Origin: a gamma proteobacterium NOR5-3
GTDB lineage: Bacteria > Pseudomonadota > Gammaproteobacteria > Pseudomonadales > Halieaceae
DNA: 64,000 bases
Direction of reading: 5' to 3'
Assembly (NCBI GenBank): GCA_000158155.1
Contig: DS999405.1
Location: forward strand, 957,623 to 1,021,622
Positions 9,397-19,301 of the stretch are shown here, piece after piece. Below the pieces are notes generated by a model. It saw only the letters and a list, made by a program, of their open reading frames with translations. It was not told the DNA's origin and searched no databases. Positions within the stretch are counted from its first letter, which is position 1. The number at the start of each line of letters is the position of its first letter. Made by a program: the position numbers and the translations under genes.

Positions 9397-11219
9397 ACGA
9401 GATCCTCAGCAACTTCCATTTTTTGCGCCCCTATTGGCTGCTCCTCATCGTGCCCTCCCTGATTCTGGGAATCCTGTTGTGGCGCCAGCGCGGCGGCGAG
9501 GCCAGCTGGTCGCGTATTGTCGCGCCAGAGCTTCTGGAGCACCTGATCAGCCGGGACTCGATTCGCCGGGGTCGCAGCGGACTCCCGGCTCTGTTACTGG
9601 CCTGGATGATCGGGGTACTTGCCGCCGCGGGCCCCAGCTGGCAGCAACTGCCGCAACCGGTACTGCAAAAACAAGACGCCCTGGTTCTGGTGCTGGATTT
9701 GAGCTACTCCATGCTGGCAACAGATTTGCAGCCGTCACGGCAGGATCGAGTGCGGCGCAAGCTACTGGACTTACTGAGGGAGCGCCGGGAAGGTCTCACC
9801 GCGTTAATAGCCTACGCCGGCGATGCCCACATTGTCGCGCCGCTCACCGATGACAACCCCACCATCGCCAACTTGCTGCCCGCGCTAACGCCAGAGATGA
9901 TGCCGCTGCCGGGTTCAAATCCTGTAGACGCGCTGGAACGCGCCGTCGCGCTTCTGGACTCAGCCGGAGTGCGCCGCGGCAGAATACTGCTTGTGACCGA
10001 TGGCGTACGACCGCGCGATATCACCGCTATGCGCGAGATACTCGCAGGGCAGCCTCGGCAAATGGCAGTACTGGGCGTGGGCACCCGGGTGGGCGCACCC
10101 ATCGCACTCCCCGGTGGGGGGTTTCTCAAAGACCAAAGCGGCGAGATTGTCGTTCCGGCACTGGATGAAGACCTGCTAATGGAACTGGCCAGCGAAACCA
10201 GAGGCGCCTATCGCACCATGACCGTCGACGACAGCGATCTACAGGCGCTGCTGGCGACTTCAGACAGGGTCGATGATGACGACACCATCTCTTTGGATCG
10301 TCAGGCCGACCGCTGGCAGGACATGGCGCACTGGCTGGTCCTGCCCTTACTGCTTCTGGTGCTGGGAAGCTTTCGCAAAGGATGGGTATACATGCTGCCC
10401 CTCTTGGTGACTGTCTTTCCGTCACCACCCAGCCAAGCGTTTGAATGGCAGGACCTGTGGCTGCGGGCCGACCAGCAGGCGCAACGCGCCCTTGCCGAGG
10501 GAGACGCTGCCCGGGCCGCAGAGCTGTTTAAAGACCCGGCCTGGCGTGGCACAGCCGCATTTAGTGATAAGAACTACGCCGCTGCTGCCGAGGCGTTTGG
10601 CGCTCAGGATAGCGCCGACGCCTGGTACAACCGTGGTAATGCGCTGGCGGCACAGGGCGAGCTGGACGCCGCGATTAATGCTTTCGAGGAGTCTCTCGCC
10701 CGTGAACCCGATCAGGCCGATGCACTGAAGAATCTCGAGACACTAGAACAACTGCGAGATCAGCAGCAGCAAGAGCAACAAAGTCAGCAGGGGGACTCAC
10801 AGCAGCAGCCCCAGGATTCCGACGGTAACCGCGAGCAGCAAAGCGGTGACGACAGTCAACAAAATCAGCAGTCCCAGGATTCCCAGGACCAGTCAGGCCA
10901 GCAAGACAGCGGGCACGAAGGTTCCAGCGACCAGTCCCAGCAAGACGGTGAACAGGAACCGGGCCAGCAGGACAGCGACAGTGAAAACGGCTCTCAGGGA
11001 GACAGTGAGCAATCCGAGCAGGCGCAAGCCCGACCCATGCCGCAGCCCCAGATAGACAATAGCGCCATGCAGGAAGATCTCGAGAAAGACCAGGCGATGC
11101 AGCAATGGCTGCGTCGGGTGCCGGATGACCCCTCGGGGCTTTTGCGCGAAAAGTTTCGTTTTGAAAGCCGCCAGCGACAGCAGCAAGGAAAGAACCGTGA
11201 CACAAAAGAAATCTGGTAG
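9393..11219 (+). CDS. batB: BatB/BatC-type fusion: VWA domain plus TPR and Gln-rich tail
   Basis: 608 residues with the GTG start at 9393 overlapping the batA stop. The N-terminal half resembles BatB: two membrane helices, then VLDLSYSM (MIDAS, near residue 101) and LLVTDG. A further membrane segment near residue 315-345 is followed by one TPR unit (DAWYNRGNALAAQGELDAAI, about residues 409-428). Residues of roughly 450-545 are extremely rich in Gln, Ser, Asp and Glu. In Bacteroides, BatB and BatC are separate proteins; here they appear fused, which is common in Gammaproteobacteria. The low-complexity tail is likely disordered and may be a flexible tether. Confidence 0.88.
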   Translation: MNEILSNFHFLRPYWLLLIVPSLILGILLWRQRGGEASWSRIVAPELLEHLISRDSIRRGRSGLPALLLAWMIGVLAAAGPSWQQLPQPVLQKQDALVLVLDLSYSMLATDLQPSRQDRVRRKLLDLLRERREGLTALIAYAGDAHIVAPLTDDNPTIANLLPALTPEMMPLPGSNPVDALERAVALLDSAGVRRGRILLVTDGVRPRDITAMREILAGQPRQMAVLGVGTRVGAPIALPGGGFLKDQSGEIVVPALDEDLLMELASETRGAYRTMTVDDSDLQALLATSDRVDDDDTISLDRQADRWQDMAHWLVLPLLLLVLGSFRKGWVYMLPLLVTVFPSPPSQAFEWQDLWLRADQQAQRALAEGDAARAAELFKDPAWRGTAAFSDKNYAAAAEAFGAQDSADAWYNRGNALAAQGELDAAINAFEESLAREPDQADALKNLETLEQLRDQQQQEQQSQQGDSQQQPQDSDGNREQQSGDDSQQNQQSQDSQDQSGQQDSGHEGSSDQSQQDGEQEPGQQDSDSENGSQGDSEQSEQAQARPMPQPQIDNSAMQEDLEKDQAMQQWLRRVPDDPSGLLREKFRFESRQRQQQGKNRDTKEIW

Positions 11220-12882
11220 ACGCTTTGAATGGATGGTGCTGACGTGCCTTCTGGCGGTGCTGGCCGTCCCCGCCCAGGCTGCACTGCAAGCGTCATTGGA
11301 CCGTTACAACATTGCCATGGGCGACAGTGTGCGCCTGTCTTTGCGCAGCGATGACGACAGTAACCCCGCTGACGCGGACCTGAGCGCACTGCAGGGTTTA
11401 TTTGAAATACTCCAAAGCTCCTCAAATATCAGCACGCGTATTATCAATGGCGAGCGCAGCCAGACCCGGGAACTCACCCTCGAGCTAACCCCCAGGAAAG
11501 AAGGCTCTCTGGTTATCCCCCCATTTGAGGTAGACGGCAAGCGCAGCGAAGCATTGGCAGTGACCGTAGGGCCTGAACCGACGGTGCAGGCGACCGATGA
11601 AGTTGTAATCTTCGAAGCCGAGGTCGACCGCTCGCAGGTGTATGTGCAGGGACAGGTGTTATTGACGCTAAGGGTTCAGCAGGCAGTGAATCTGGATTCC
11701 CGAAGCATTAGTGAACTTGAGATCAGCAACGCTTATGTGGAGACCCTGGGTCAGAATTCTTTTCAGCGCACGATCGATGGCCGACCCTGGCTGGTTCACG
11801 AAGTCCGCTATGCGCTGTTTCCTGAATCCAGCGGCGAGTTAGTTATTCCCGCACAAACCTTTTCCGGGCGTATCGCCTCTGGACGCCGCACCTTGTTTGA
11901 TACGCGCCCGGCCGGCCGGCTGCTTCGACGACGCAGTGAAGAACTGGTGATCCCGGTTCTGCCCCGCCCGGCCAGTTACCCTGCGGCAACGTGGCTGCCC
12001 TCCTCCAATCTGACCCTTGAGGAGCAGTGGTCTGCACCGCTGGATGAACTGCGCATAGGCGACTCCGTCACTCGCACTATCACCATTACCGGCGAGGGAC
12101 TTCAAGGCGCTCAGTTACCACCCATCGATGGCAATAGTGCCTCGGGACTACGCGCTTATCCCGACCAACCGCTGATCAATAACGTTAATGGTGACAAAGG
12201 CGTTACGGGAATTCGTACCGATAGTCTCGCGCTGGTCGCCGTCAGTGATGGTGTTTACGAGTTACCCGCGCTGGAGATTCCCTGGTGGGATACCGAAAGT
12301 GACAGCCTGCAGTTTGCGAGGTTGCCGGCTCGGCGCCTTACGGTGTTACCCAGCGCGACGCCGCAGGGAAGTACTGATCCCAATGTGACTTCACCACAGC
12401 CCATCACAACGCCCACCGGACAAAGCGCCAGCAGCGTGGCGGCCGGCAGCAACATCTGGTTCTACATAGCGACCGGCTGTGCGTTGGGGTGGATTGGGAC
12501 CTCTTTGATGTGGTGGCGTCGCTCACAACAGCGCGCACCGCAAGCTGCCGAGACACCCAAAGCGTCAAGCACGTCGCCAAAGCTGTTTGACGCCTGCAAG
12601 CAAAATGATCCTGTGCTTGCGCGCGAGGCACTGCGCGCCTGGCTCCGGGATCAGGGTCATTCAGGTCCCATCGGCGATTGGCTCAACACTCATAACTCGC
12701 CTGCGCTCAGTGAGGCTGTAGAGGAGTTGGACCGCTGCCTTTACCGTGGCGATTCCGCGCTGGACGGGGACGGCCACAGCTGGAACGGTAACGCGCTGGC
12801 TGCGGCTGTGCGCGCACTCCCCAAAAACACCTCAAAGCGCCAAGAGAACAACGCGCTACCCGAACTCTACCTAAGCCAGTGA
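11197..12882 (+). CDS. batD: BatD-like exported protein
   Basis: Last gene of the Bat operon. The GTG at 11197 is chosen because AAGGAA precedes it and because it yields a clean signal peptide (WMVLTCLLAVLAVPAQA). An in-frame ATG at 11125 would put over 20 residues in front and lies deep in the upstream gene. The body (561 residues) is built of beta-rich modules typical of BatD (YNIAMGDSVRLSLRSD, EGSLVIPPFEVDG, LPALEIPWWD). A transmembrane helix near residues 420-440 and a cytosolic C-terminal segment follow. It overlaps batB by 23 bases. The 3' end overlaps the convergent pepN by 12 bases, so there is no room for a separate terminator. Confidence 0.87.
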   Translation: MTQKKSGRRFEWMVLTCLLAVLAVPAQAALQASLDRYNIAMGDSVRLSLRSDDDSNPADADLSALQGLFEILQSSSNISTRIINGERSQTRELTLELTPRKEGSLVIPPFEVDGKRSEALAVTVGPEPTVQATDEVVIFEAEVDRSQVYVQGQVLLTLRVQQAVNLDSRSISELEISNAYVETLGQNSFQRTIDGRPWLVHEVRYALFPESSGELVIPAQTFSGRIASGRRTLFDTRPAGRLLRRRSEELVIPVLPRPASYPAATWLPSSNLTLEEQWSAPLDELRIGDSVTRTITITGEGLQGAQLPPIDGNSASGLRAYPDQPLINNVNGDKGVTGIRTDSLALVAVSDGVYELPALEIPWWDTESDSLQFARLPARRLTVLPSATPQGSTDPNVTSPQPITTPTGQSASSVAAGSNIWFYIATGCALGWIGTSLMWWRRSQQRAPQAAETPKASSTSPKLFDACKQNDPVLAREALRAWLRDQGHSGPIGDWLNTHNSPALSEAVEELDRCLYRGDSALDGDGHSWNGNALAAAVRALPKNTSKRQENNALPELYLSQ

Positions 12883-15516
12883 TTTACTCAGGACTTCGTA
12901 AACATCGGGCGAGAGAGACGGTAGCTCAGATAAGCGTTGTAACTCAGCGCGCATGAGCTCCGAACCCTGCGCGTAGTTGTTCCACCGGGTCAGTGGTGTA
13001 AGCAGACGCGAAGCGATTTGGGGGTTTTGTTCGTTGAGCACTTCGACAACCTCCCCCAGCAAACGATATCCTGCGCCATCCTCTTTGTGAAAATTCACCG
13101 CGTTTGCATTGGCGAATGCGCCAATGAGTGCTCGAATCTTATTGGGGTTACGGCTGTCGTAGGCTGGATGCTCCATTAACGCTCGAACACGAGCAATCGC
13201 ATCGCCGCTGGTGTTTTCTGCCTGCACAGAGAGCCAGTGATTCATGGCCAGTGCTTCGTGCTTAAAGCGCGCATAAAAATCGTCCAATAAGGCGTCACCT
13301 ACCGCCGCATCGCCTTCGCGCAACACCGTGCGCAGGGCCGCGAGACGGTTAGTGAGGTTGTCTGCAGCGTAGTAATACTGTGCTGCGCGAGACACGCCCT
13401 CCTCGTTGCCGCTAGCGAGATAATCCAACGCAACATTCGCCAGCGCCCGAGCGCCGATCTGATCGCCCCTCGCGGCATAAAACCCGGTCACCCGATGAGC
13501 GTCGAAAAGCTGTTCCCAGCGCTGCCGAAAGGCATGAGCCAAGGCAGCACGCAGCGCTTCCCGCGCACGAAAAATTCCGTGCACGTCCGCCTTGCCATGG
13601 TGACTGGCAAGCCCGGCAAGATAGGTCTCCGAAGGCAGCCTGAGCATGTCAGCCTGCACCGCCGGATCCAGGGTCTGGCTGCAAATGGCATTCACCGCCT
13701 CTTCAAGCAGTGGGTCCAAAGAAGACCGACGCGGTTCCGCCTGCAACGTCTGCAGCGCAGATACCATCAATTGCTGCATGGCGTCCCAGCGCACAAACTC
13801 GTCGTCATCACGACTTACCAGTGCCAGCAATTGCTCTGCTGTATAGGGATAGTCCACACGCACGGGCGCGGAAAAACCCCGCAGTAGCGAGGGTGTGGGG
13901 CGCTCGGGCAAACCGGTAAAGCGAAACTCCTGATGGGGCTGATCAACCATCAGTATCCGGTGAGTATTATCGGCAGTTTCGCCGTCGGGCATCTCTCCCT
14001 CCAGAGAAACCCGGAGATTTCCCGCCTCCCCCAGCAAACCCATGGCCAGCGGCACCACGAGCGGTTCCTTTTCAGGCTGTCCCGGTGTCGGTGGCGTCTG
14101 TTGCGATACAGACAGTCGGTAAACGCCCTGCTCTGCATCCCAGCTATCGCGAATCGTCAGCTCCGGCGTGCCCGCCTGGGAATACCAGCGTTTGAAGTCC
14201 GTTAAATCCCTGCCCGACGCTTCCTCCATGGCAGCGACAAAATCGTCACAGGTCACGGCCTGTCCGTCATGCCTGTCGAAGTACAGATCGCTGCCGCGAC
14301 GAAAGTCGTTTTCGCCAAGCAGGGTCTGCAGCATGCGCACAACTTCGGCGCCTTTTTCGTACACGGTGAGCGTGTAGAAATTCGATATCTCGATGAACGA
14401 TGCGGGGCGCACCGGGTGCGACATGGGCCCGGCGTCTTCGGCAAACTGCTGCGTGCGCATCACCATGGCATCTTCCACACGCTTGAGCGAACGAGAACCC
14501 ATATCTGCAGAAAACTCCGCGTCCCTAAAGACGGTAAACCCCTCTTTCAAACTGAGCTGAAACCAATCCCTGCAGGTGACCCGGTTGCCGGACCAGTTAT
14601 GGAAGTATTCGTGCGCCACGATGCTTTCGATACGCTGATAGCCTGCATCGGTGGTAGTGTCCGGAGCGGCCAATACGCAGGACGTATTAAAGATATTGAG
14701 GCTCTTGTTTTCCATGGCCCCCATGTTGAAATCATCCACCGCCACGATATGAAACACGTCCAGATCGTACTCTCGCCCAAAGCGCTCTTCGTCCCAACGC
14801 ATGGAACGTTTGAGTGAGTCCATGGCGTGATCACACTTATCAAGGTCTATTTCTTCCACAAGAATGATCAGGCGAACCTTGCGACCGCTCATGGTGGTAA
14901 AGCTGTCTTCTACCCGAGAGAGGTTACCCGCCATCAGGGCAAAGAGATAACTCGGCTTGGGGAAAGGATCGTCCCAGACCGCACGGTGCCGCGCATTCGG
15001 AAGCTCCACCGTTTCCATCAGATTACCGTTACTCAGAAGTTCCGGGCAATGCCGGGCATCAGCGTCGATGGTCACCCGATAGGTAGACATGACATCCGGA
15101 CGATCCGGGAACCAGGTGATTTTTCGAAAACCCTCCGCCTCGCACTGCGTGCAGAACAGTCCCCGGGACCGATAGAGCCCTTCCAAAGAGGTATTGGACT
15201 GGGGATAAATACGTGCGGTGGTTTCCAAAACGCCGCTGGCAGGCAGCCCGTTGATACGCAGAACGTCGTCGCTTAATTCGTAGTCCTGAGCGTCAAGTGC
15301 CTCACCATCGAGTGCCAGGGCCTGCAGCTCTAGCTCCTGACCGTTGAGGACCAGCGTGGCATCGTCTGAGGCGGTGTCTGAGCGTCTGAAATGCAATCGT
15401 GCATGTACAAGGCTGTGCGCATCAAACAGTTCAAAGTGCAGCTCCGTATGACTGATGCCGTAATCCGGCGCCCGGTATTCACTGAGAAAAATTGTCTTTG
15501 GCTGCGCATCGCGCAT
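12871..15516 (-). CDS. pepN: Aminopeptidase N (M1 zinc metallopeptidase)
   Basis: An 881-residue cytosolic aminopeptidase that removes N-terminal residues from peptides. The substrate-anchoring motif GAMEN (about residue 262-266) and the zinc site HEYFHNW (about 297-303) with the downstream glutamate in LSLKEGF are intact and at the positions known in E. coli PepN. The C-terminal half is the alpha-helical domain of the enterobacterial type (RDDDEFVRWDAMQQL, NPNKIRALIGAFA). The start ATG at 15516 has GGAGAG upstream; an in-frame start 25 codons earlier would overlap the neighbouring gene. It is downstream of the DUF2797 gene with a 1-base gap and probably cotranscribed. Confidence 0.96.
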   Translation of the reverse strand: MRDAQPKTIFLSEYRAPDYGISHTELHFELFDAHSLVHARLHFRRSDTASDDATLVLNGQELELQALALDGEALDAQDYELSDDVLRINGLPASGVLETTARIYPQSNTSLEGLYRSRGLFCTQCEAEGFRKITWFPDRPDVMSTYRVTIDADARHCPELLSNGNLMETVELPNARHRAVWDDPFPKPSYLFALMAGNLSRVEDSFTTMSGRKVRLIILVEEIDLDKCDHAMDSLKRSMRWDEERFGREYDLDVFHIVAVDDFNMGAMENKSLNIFNTSCVLAAPDTTTDAGYQRIESIVAHEYFHNWSGNRVTCRDWFQLSLKEGFTVFRDAEFSADMGSRSLKRVEDAMVMRTQQFAEDAGPMSHPVRPASFIEISNFYTLTVYEKGAEVVRMLQTLLGENDFRRGSDLYFDRHDGQAVTCDDFVAAMEEASGRDLTDFKRWYSQAGTPELTIRDSWDAEQGVYRLSVSQQTPPTPGQPEKEPLVVPLAMGLLGEAGNLRVSLEGEMPDGETADNTHRILMVDQPHQEFRFTGLPERPTPSLLRGFSAPVRVDYPYTAEQLLALVSRDDDEFVRWDAMQQLMVSALQTLQAEPRRSSLDPLLEEAVNAICSQTLDPAVQADMLRLPSETYLAGLASHHGKADVHGIFRAREALRAALAHAFRQRWEQLFDAHRVTGFYAARGDQIGARALANVALDYLASGNEEGVSRAAQYYYAADNLTNRLAALRTVLREGDAAVGDALLDDFYARFKHEALAMNHWLSVQAENTSGDAIARVRALMEHPAYDSRNPNKIRALIGAFANANAVNFHKEDGAGYRLLGEVVEVLNEQNPQIASRLLTPLTRWNNYAQGSELMRAELQRLSELPSLSPDVYEVLSKSLA

Positions 15517-15517
15517 A

Positions 15518-16363
15518 TCAGCTCTCCGTAGTTTGCGACAGGGCGAGCTGGTAACCCGCATGGCGACGCATATTAATGACGCCGGTATCAAAAATCAGAT
15601 ACTGCGCCTTGATACCCAGCAGCGTGCCGGCTACCTCAGGCATCTTGTCAAACGTCATGGACTTCACTTTACTCGGGTACTCCAATACGGGGTAATCGAT
15701 GTCTGTGACATCCCCCGCATCCAGGGGCGTAATGGCATCAAGGCCGCGCTCTTTGCGCAACTGCTCTATGGCGTCCGCGCAGGTCTCCATAAGACGCTCT
15801 CTCTCCCGGGGTAAGTCCATAGGCTCATTGGCGCCCTTGAGCATGCGCTGCCAGGCGGTTTTATCCGCTACATGCGCTGCAAAAGCGACTTCCACCAGGC
15901 CTGAATCCAGGCGACTCGCCACGCGAAATGCCGGGAGTGCCTGGGTCGCTCCCTGATCAATCCAGCGCGTGGGGAGCTGGGTATGCCGCGTGATTCCCAC
16001 CTTTAAACCTGAGGTATTCGCCAGATAGACAAAGTGGTCCACCATGCAGTTTGCATCGCCCCACTCGGGTTCACGACAGGTTCCCGCGGCGTAGTGGCAT
16101 TTCTGGGGACTCATAATGCAACTGTCACACTGCGCCAAACGCTGGAAGCAGGGATAGCAAAACCCCTGATTGAAACTCTTTTTGGTTTTACGCCCGCAGT
16201 GAACGCAATGAATAGCGCCCAGAAAACTCAGCGAGATGGACTGACCCAGCAAGGCGTTCAGCGCTACGCTGCTCTCACCCATAGGTAGTGCGTAGTCCAC
16301 CGGACCTTCGCTCAGCTCTGAGCGCATTTTCCGGATGGCGCCTTCACCTAACAGTGTGCTCAT
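15518..16363 (-). CDS. DUF2797 protein with Cys-rich zinc-binding segment
   Basis: 281 residues matching the DUF2797 family. The centre holds CVHCGRKTKKSF and CYPCFQRLAQCDSCI followed by C-H-Y-A-A-G-T-C, a pattern that should bind one or two zinc ions, then the family block VYLANTSGLKVGITR. The last block resembles a GIY-YIG-like start (VYLA...KVGIT), which is suggestive but unproven. No function is established. It lies in a compact run: yeaC-like, this gene, pepN, with 4-base and 1-base junctions. Cytosolic by sequence. Confidence 0.85.
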   Translation of the reverse strand: MSTLLGEGAIRKMRSELSEGPVDYALPMGESSVALNALLGQSISLSFLGAIHCVHCGRKTKKSFNQGFCYPCFQRLAQCDSCIMSPQKCHYAAGTCREPEWGDANCMVDHFVYLANTSGLKVGITRHTQLPTRWIDQGATQALPAFRVASRLDSGLVEVAFAAHVADKTAWQRMLKGANEPMDLPRERERLMETCADAIEQLRKERGLDAITPLDAGDVTDIDYPVLEYPSKVKSMTFDKMPEVAGTLLGIKAQYLIFDTGVINMRRHAGYQLALSQTTES

Positions 16364-16641
16364 TGTTCATCGCCCTCGCCCTGACTAACCCAACGCAACT
16401 GTTCTTCGCCCTGCGCTTGACTCCTCGCAGCAGCGTCGGCCTTACGACCTTTATCGATGTAACCGACGCGCTCCTGTTCCGGCAAATGCTGCTGCTCCCA
16501 GGCAATCACCGCACGCAAACTATGCTCGCGCTGCTCTGGCGTCACTGGCTGGCCATCGGGCCAGCGACCGGTCTCGATGCCCTTTCGAAGTCTTGCAACA
16601 ATATCCGGACTCAGCTGATCGATAAGTGACTGGTAATCCAT
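16360..16641 (-). CDS. DUF1315 family protein (YeaC-like)
   Basis: A 93-residue soluble protein beginning MDYQSLIDQLSPDIVARLRKGIETGRWPDG, which is the conserved start of the YeaC/DUF1315 family. The ATG at 16641 has GAGGAG upstream and gives the family's normal length; a longer reading to 16803 is not supported. It ends in an ATGA overlap with the DUF2797 gene, so the two are likely translated together. The family occurs widely in Gammaproteobacteria and has no assigned role. Confidence 0.85.
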   Translation of the reverse strand: MDYQSLIDQLSPDIVARLRKGIETGRWPDGQPVTPEQREHSLRAVIAWEQQHLPEQERVGYIDKGRKADAAARSQAQGEEQLRWVSQGEGDEQ

Positions 16642-16673
16642 GGGAGCTCCTCTGAAACGAGGCGCGATTATAC

Positions 16674-17528
16674 TTAAACAGCGGGCCGGTTCCTGTAGAC
16701 CAGCGCGAAGACCAGACCAATCGCCGCTCCACTGAGCAAACCACCGACGTGCGCGGCGTTTGCCACGGAAAAGCCCAGCACATCGACAACCCCCAATAGA
16801 CACACCACCAGCCAGCCAACCATAAACAACATGATCGGCGTCGCAGGTGCGAGGGGACGCCAGCGGGGATTTACCCGGCCGGCCACCCAGGAGAAGCCCA
16901 GAAACGCATAGACGACCCCCGATAGACCGCCAAACAACACCGGACCGGACACAGTGTGCTGGGCAAAATTAGATAGCGCGGCGGTAGCAACAAACAATCC
17001 CGCAAGATTCAGACTCCCCAATGCAGTTTCGATGCGCCTTCCCAGCTCCCAGCACCACAGGCTATTGAATACGATGTGCATCAAGCCGAAGTGCAAAAAA
17101 GCGGGCGTAATCAGCCGCCAGGCCTCACCTGTGGAGGGCTCAAAGACCGGACGGCCCGATTGCAAACTAAAAGGCTCATAAGTGAGCATGGCGATCCAGC
17201 TAACGGGGGCGCCAAGATAGATCAGCAGGAACCCCAAAACACTCAGGGCTATCAACAAAAGAGTCACGGGTGCACTGCGAAGGAGCGCCGGCAATGCAGA
17301 TTCACGCTTTTGGGGACGCGGCGCTGCTTTGAGCGTCACCTGAAGCTCGCCACTTTGCCAGCGGCTTAACAAGTCCCCGGCACGATCACGATCAGTAGAC
17401 TGAGCCAGGAGCACCACCTGACAACCATCCTCCTCGACAATGCGATGCACAATGCGTTGCTGCCACAGCAGGGCGCTCAAAGGGCGTAAATCTTCGTCCA
17501 GGGAAGCGCGATAGAGAAGCTCGGTCAT
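16674..17528 (-). CDS. glpG: Rhomboid intramembrane serine protease, GlpG type
   Basis: 284 residues. The first ~90 form a small soluble domain like the cytoplasmic domain of E. coli GlpG, followed by six membrane helices. The catalytic pair is visible: serine in GGLSGVVYAFLGF (about residue 203) and histidine in NAAHVGGLLSG (about 260), close to the known positions S201 and H254. The oxyanion-supporting histidine and asparagine appear in HFGLMHIVFNSLWCWELGRRIE. The enzyme cleaves transmembrane segments inside the inner membrane. Its start abuts the nadK stop by 1 base, so nadK and glpG likely share a transcript. Confidence 0.93.
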   Translation of the reverse strand: MTELLYRASLDEDLRPLSALLWQQRIVHRIVEEDGCQVVLLAQSTDRDRAGDLLSRWQSGELQVTLKAAPRPQKRESALPALLRSAPVTLLLIALSVLGFLLIYLGAPVSWIAMLTYEPFSLQSGRPVFEPSTGEAWRLITPAFLHFGLMHIVFNSLWCWELGRRIETALGSLNLAGLFVATAALSNFAQHTVSGPVLFGGLSGVVYAFLGFSWVAGRVNPRWRPLAPATPIMLFMVGWLVVCLLGVVDVLGFSVANAAHVGGLLSGAAIGLVFALVYRNRPAV

Positions 17529-17529
17529 A

Positions 17530-18411
17530 CTAATCGACCAGCGCGCCGCTCCAGCGCAGTTTGTCCCGACAGCTGGCGTAGAAGCTATGCTTCGGCGGAT
17601 GCAGCAGCGTTAGCACTGCCGGGTTGCGGCGCAACAGCACAGAGTCACCGGGCCGGGCCGTCATATTGACCTGGCCGTCACAAGTCACCGGCGGGTGGAT
17701 GCGATTACGCCCCAGAACATCGATGCGAATCTCGCTGTCTCCACGAATCACAATGGGACGACTGGACAGTGCATGAGGAAACATCGGCAACACCAGTAAG
17801 GCATCGAGCGAGGGGTGCATGATGGGACCACCCCCGGACAACGAGTAAGCCGTGGAGCCTGTGGGCGTTGACACGATCAGACCGTCGGCACGCTGCCGAT
17901 TCACGAACTCATCATCGATATACAGCTCGACCTCAATCATCTGGGCCGAGGTGCCGGAATTAACGACCACATCATTGAGGGCATCGCCTTCTGCAACCGT
18001 CTCACCATTGCGAAGCACGCTGACATCAAGCAAAAAGCGCTCCTCGCTGCTGAAGTCCCCCTGCATTACGGCGGTCACCTGCTCAGTCAATCGGTCCGGA
18101 CTAATGTCGGTCAGGAACCCCAGCCGTCCGCGGTTGATGCCCAGCATGGGCTTGCCAAATTGCAGCATTTCTCGCGCTGCGCTCAGCATGGAACCATCGC
18201 CACCGAGGACGATGATCAAGTCCGCCTGCTCACCGATACGATCCCTGGGGAGCGTTTCGCAGCCTTCGGCGGTGAGCTTCACAAAGCGATCCTCCAGGAG
18301 GACTTCGGCACCGGCCGTGCGAAGCGCCACAATCAGTTCATCGAGAACCGCTTCGATACCATCCTGACGACTACGCCCCACGACGCCAACTCGAGAAAAT
18401 ACTCCGGGCAT
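17530..18411 (-). CDS. nadK: NAD kinase
   Basis: 293 residues, the usual length. It phosphorylates NAD to NADP using ATP or polyphosphate. The signature GGDGSML is at about residues 74-80, the NE/D motif appears as LNDVVVNSG, and DGLIVSTPTGSTAYSLSGGGP is fully conserved. The ATG at 18411 gives MPGVFSRVGVVGR, the expected family start, with GCGAGAG upstream; the extra residues of the longer frame are not family-like. It is divergent from the DUF3313 lipoprotein gene with about 150 bases between. Confidence 0.96.
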   Translation of the reverse strand: MPGVFSRVGVVGRSRQDGIEAVLDELIVALRTAGAEVLLEDRFVKLTAEGCETLPRDRIGEQADLIIVLGGDGSMLSAAREMLQFGKPMLGINRGRLGFLTDISPDRLTEQVTAVMQGDFSSEERFLLDVSVLRNGETVAEGDALNDVVVNSGTSAQMIEVELYIDDEFVNRQRADGLIVSTPTGSTAYSLSGGGPIMHPSLDALLVLPMFPHALSSRPIVIRGDSEIRIDVLGRNRIHPPVTCDGQVNMTARPGDSVLLRRNPAVLTLLHPPKHSFYASCRDKLRWSGALVD

Positions 18412-18564
18412 GCAACACTCTCGCAATAAAAAGCCAGTATACCCAGCAAGGCCACTATGCAACATCGCTGTGTGCGGCTGCGAAAAATTTGCATTGCGGA
18501 TACACGCTGGCAAAATATGGCCTTTATAGCCCTCACAACCACCAGATCACCCGGACAGTACTCT

Positions 18565-19284
18565 ATGAAGACATACCTCAAGTCCCCCAAAGCACTACTT
18601 AGCCTGGCCTTTCCCTTGGCTCTACTGGCCGCCTGCGCAGAGCAACCGAGCATCCAGACCGGAGAGAATGCCGAGACCATCATGGGCGAACTGGCCAAGG
18701 TCGATAACTCCCGGGTAGATCTGGCCTACGTCGATCCCACGGCAGATTATGCGCGGTATAACAAGGTCTACATCGAGCCCCTGGACCTGGATAACGTCGA
18801 AATCATCCAGCCAAATACGTCTGGCAGTATGGTTAACCGCTACAACCGGGAGTGGGAGTTAACGGACGCCGACAAGGAAAAGCTGCAAAGCACCTTCCGC
18901 GAGTCCATGACCAAGGCCCTGACAGACGGTGGCGCCTTCGAAATCGTCGAAAAAGGGGGAGATGATGTGATCAAGCTCGAGGGCATGCTCACGCGCATTG
19001 CGCCTTCGGGGCCGAAGGACGACCAGAAGTCTCGCACTACATCGCGCAGTACCGTGATTAGTGAAGGCGCCGGAAGCATGTCCATTGCGATCATGATCGC
19101 CGACGGCGACAGCGGTGAGCCTCTGGCGATCATCAAGGACACCCGAAGCAGCGTGAACTCCAGCATGTGGGGGATCAATAACAGTGTGAGCAATATGGCA
19201 GAAGTTCGCCGTAACTTTAATGCCTGGGCTGCGCAGATACACGACGGTCTTCTGGCACTGCAAGCCCGCGGCAGAGGCGAGTAA
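18565..19284 (+). CDS. DUF3313 family lipoprotein
   Basis: 239 residues from the ATG at 18565. The signal sequence ends in a lipobox LLAAC (Cys at about residue 24), followed by Ala-Glu, so the protein is probably a lipoprotein sorted to the outer membrane. The mature part contains YNKVYIEPLDLDNVEI and IKLEGMLTRIAPSG, typical of DUF3313 proteins, which resemble other small envelope lipoproteins with an alpha/beta fold. Function unknown. Monocistronic, with a hairpin terminator just downstream. Confidence 0.8.
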   Translation: MKTYLKSPKALLSLAFPLALLAACAEQPSIQTGENAETIMGELAKVDNSRVDLAYVDPTADYARYNKVYIEPLDLDNVEIIQPNTSGSMVNRYNREWELTDADKEKLQSTFRESMTKALTDGGAFEIVEKGGDDVIKLEGMLTRIAPSGPKDDQKSRTTSRSTVISEGAGSMSIAIMIADGDSGEPLAIIKDTRSSVNSSMWGINNSVSNMAEVRRNFNAWAAQIHDGLLALQARGRGE

Positions 19285-19301
19285 CTCTCTGCCGAGGGAG
19301 C

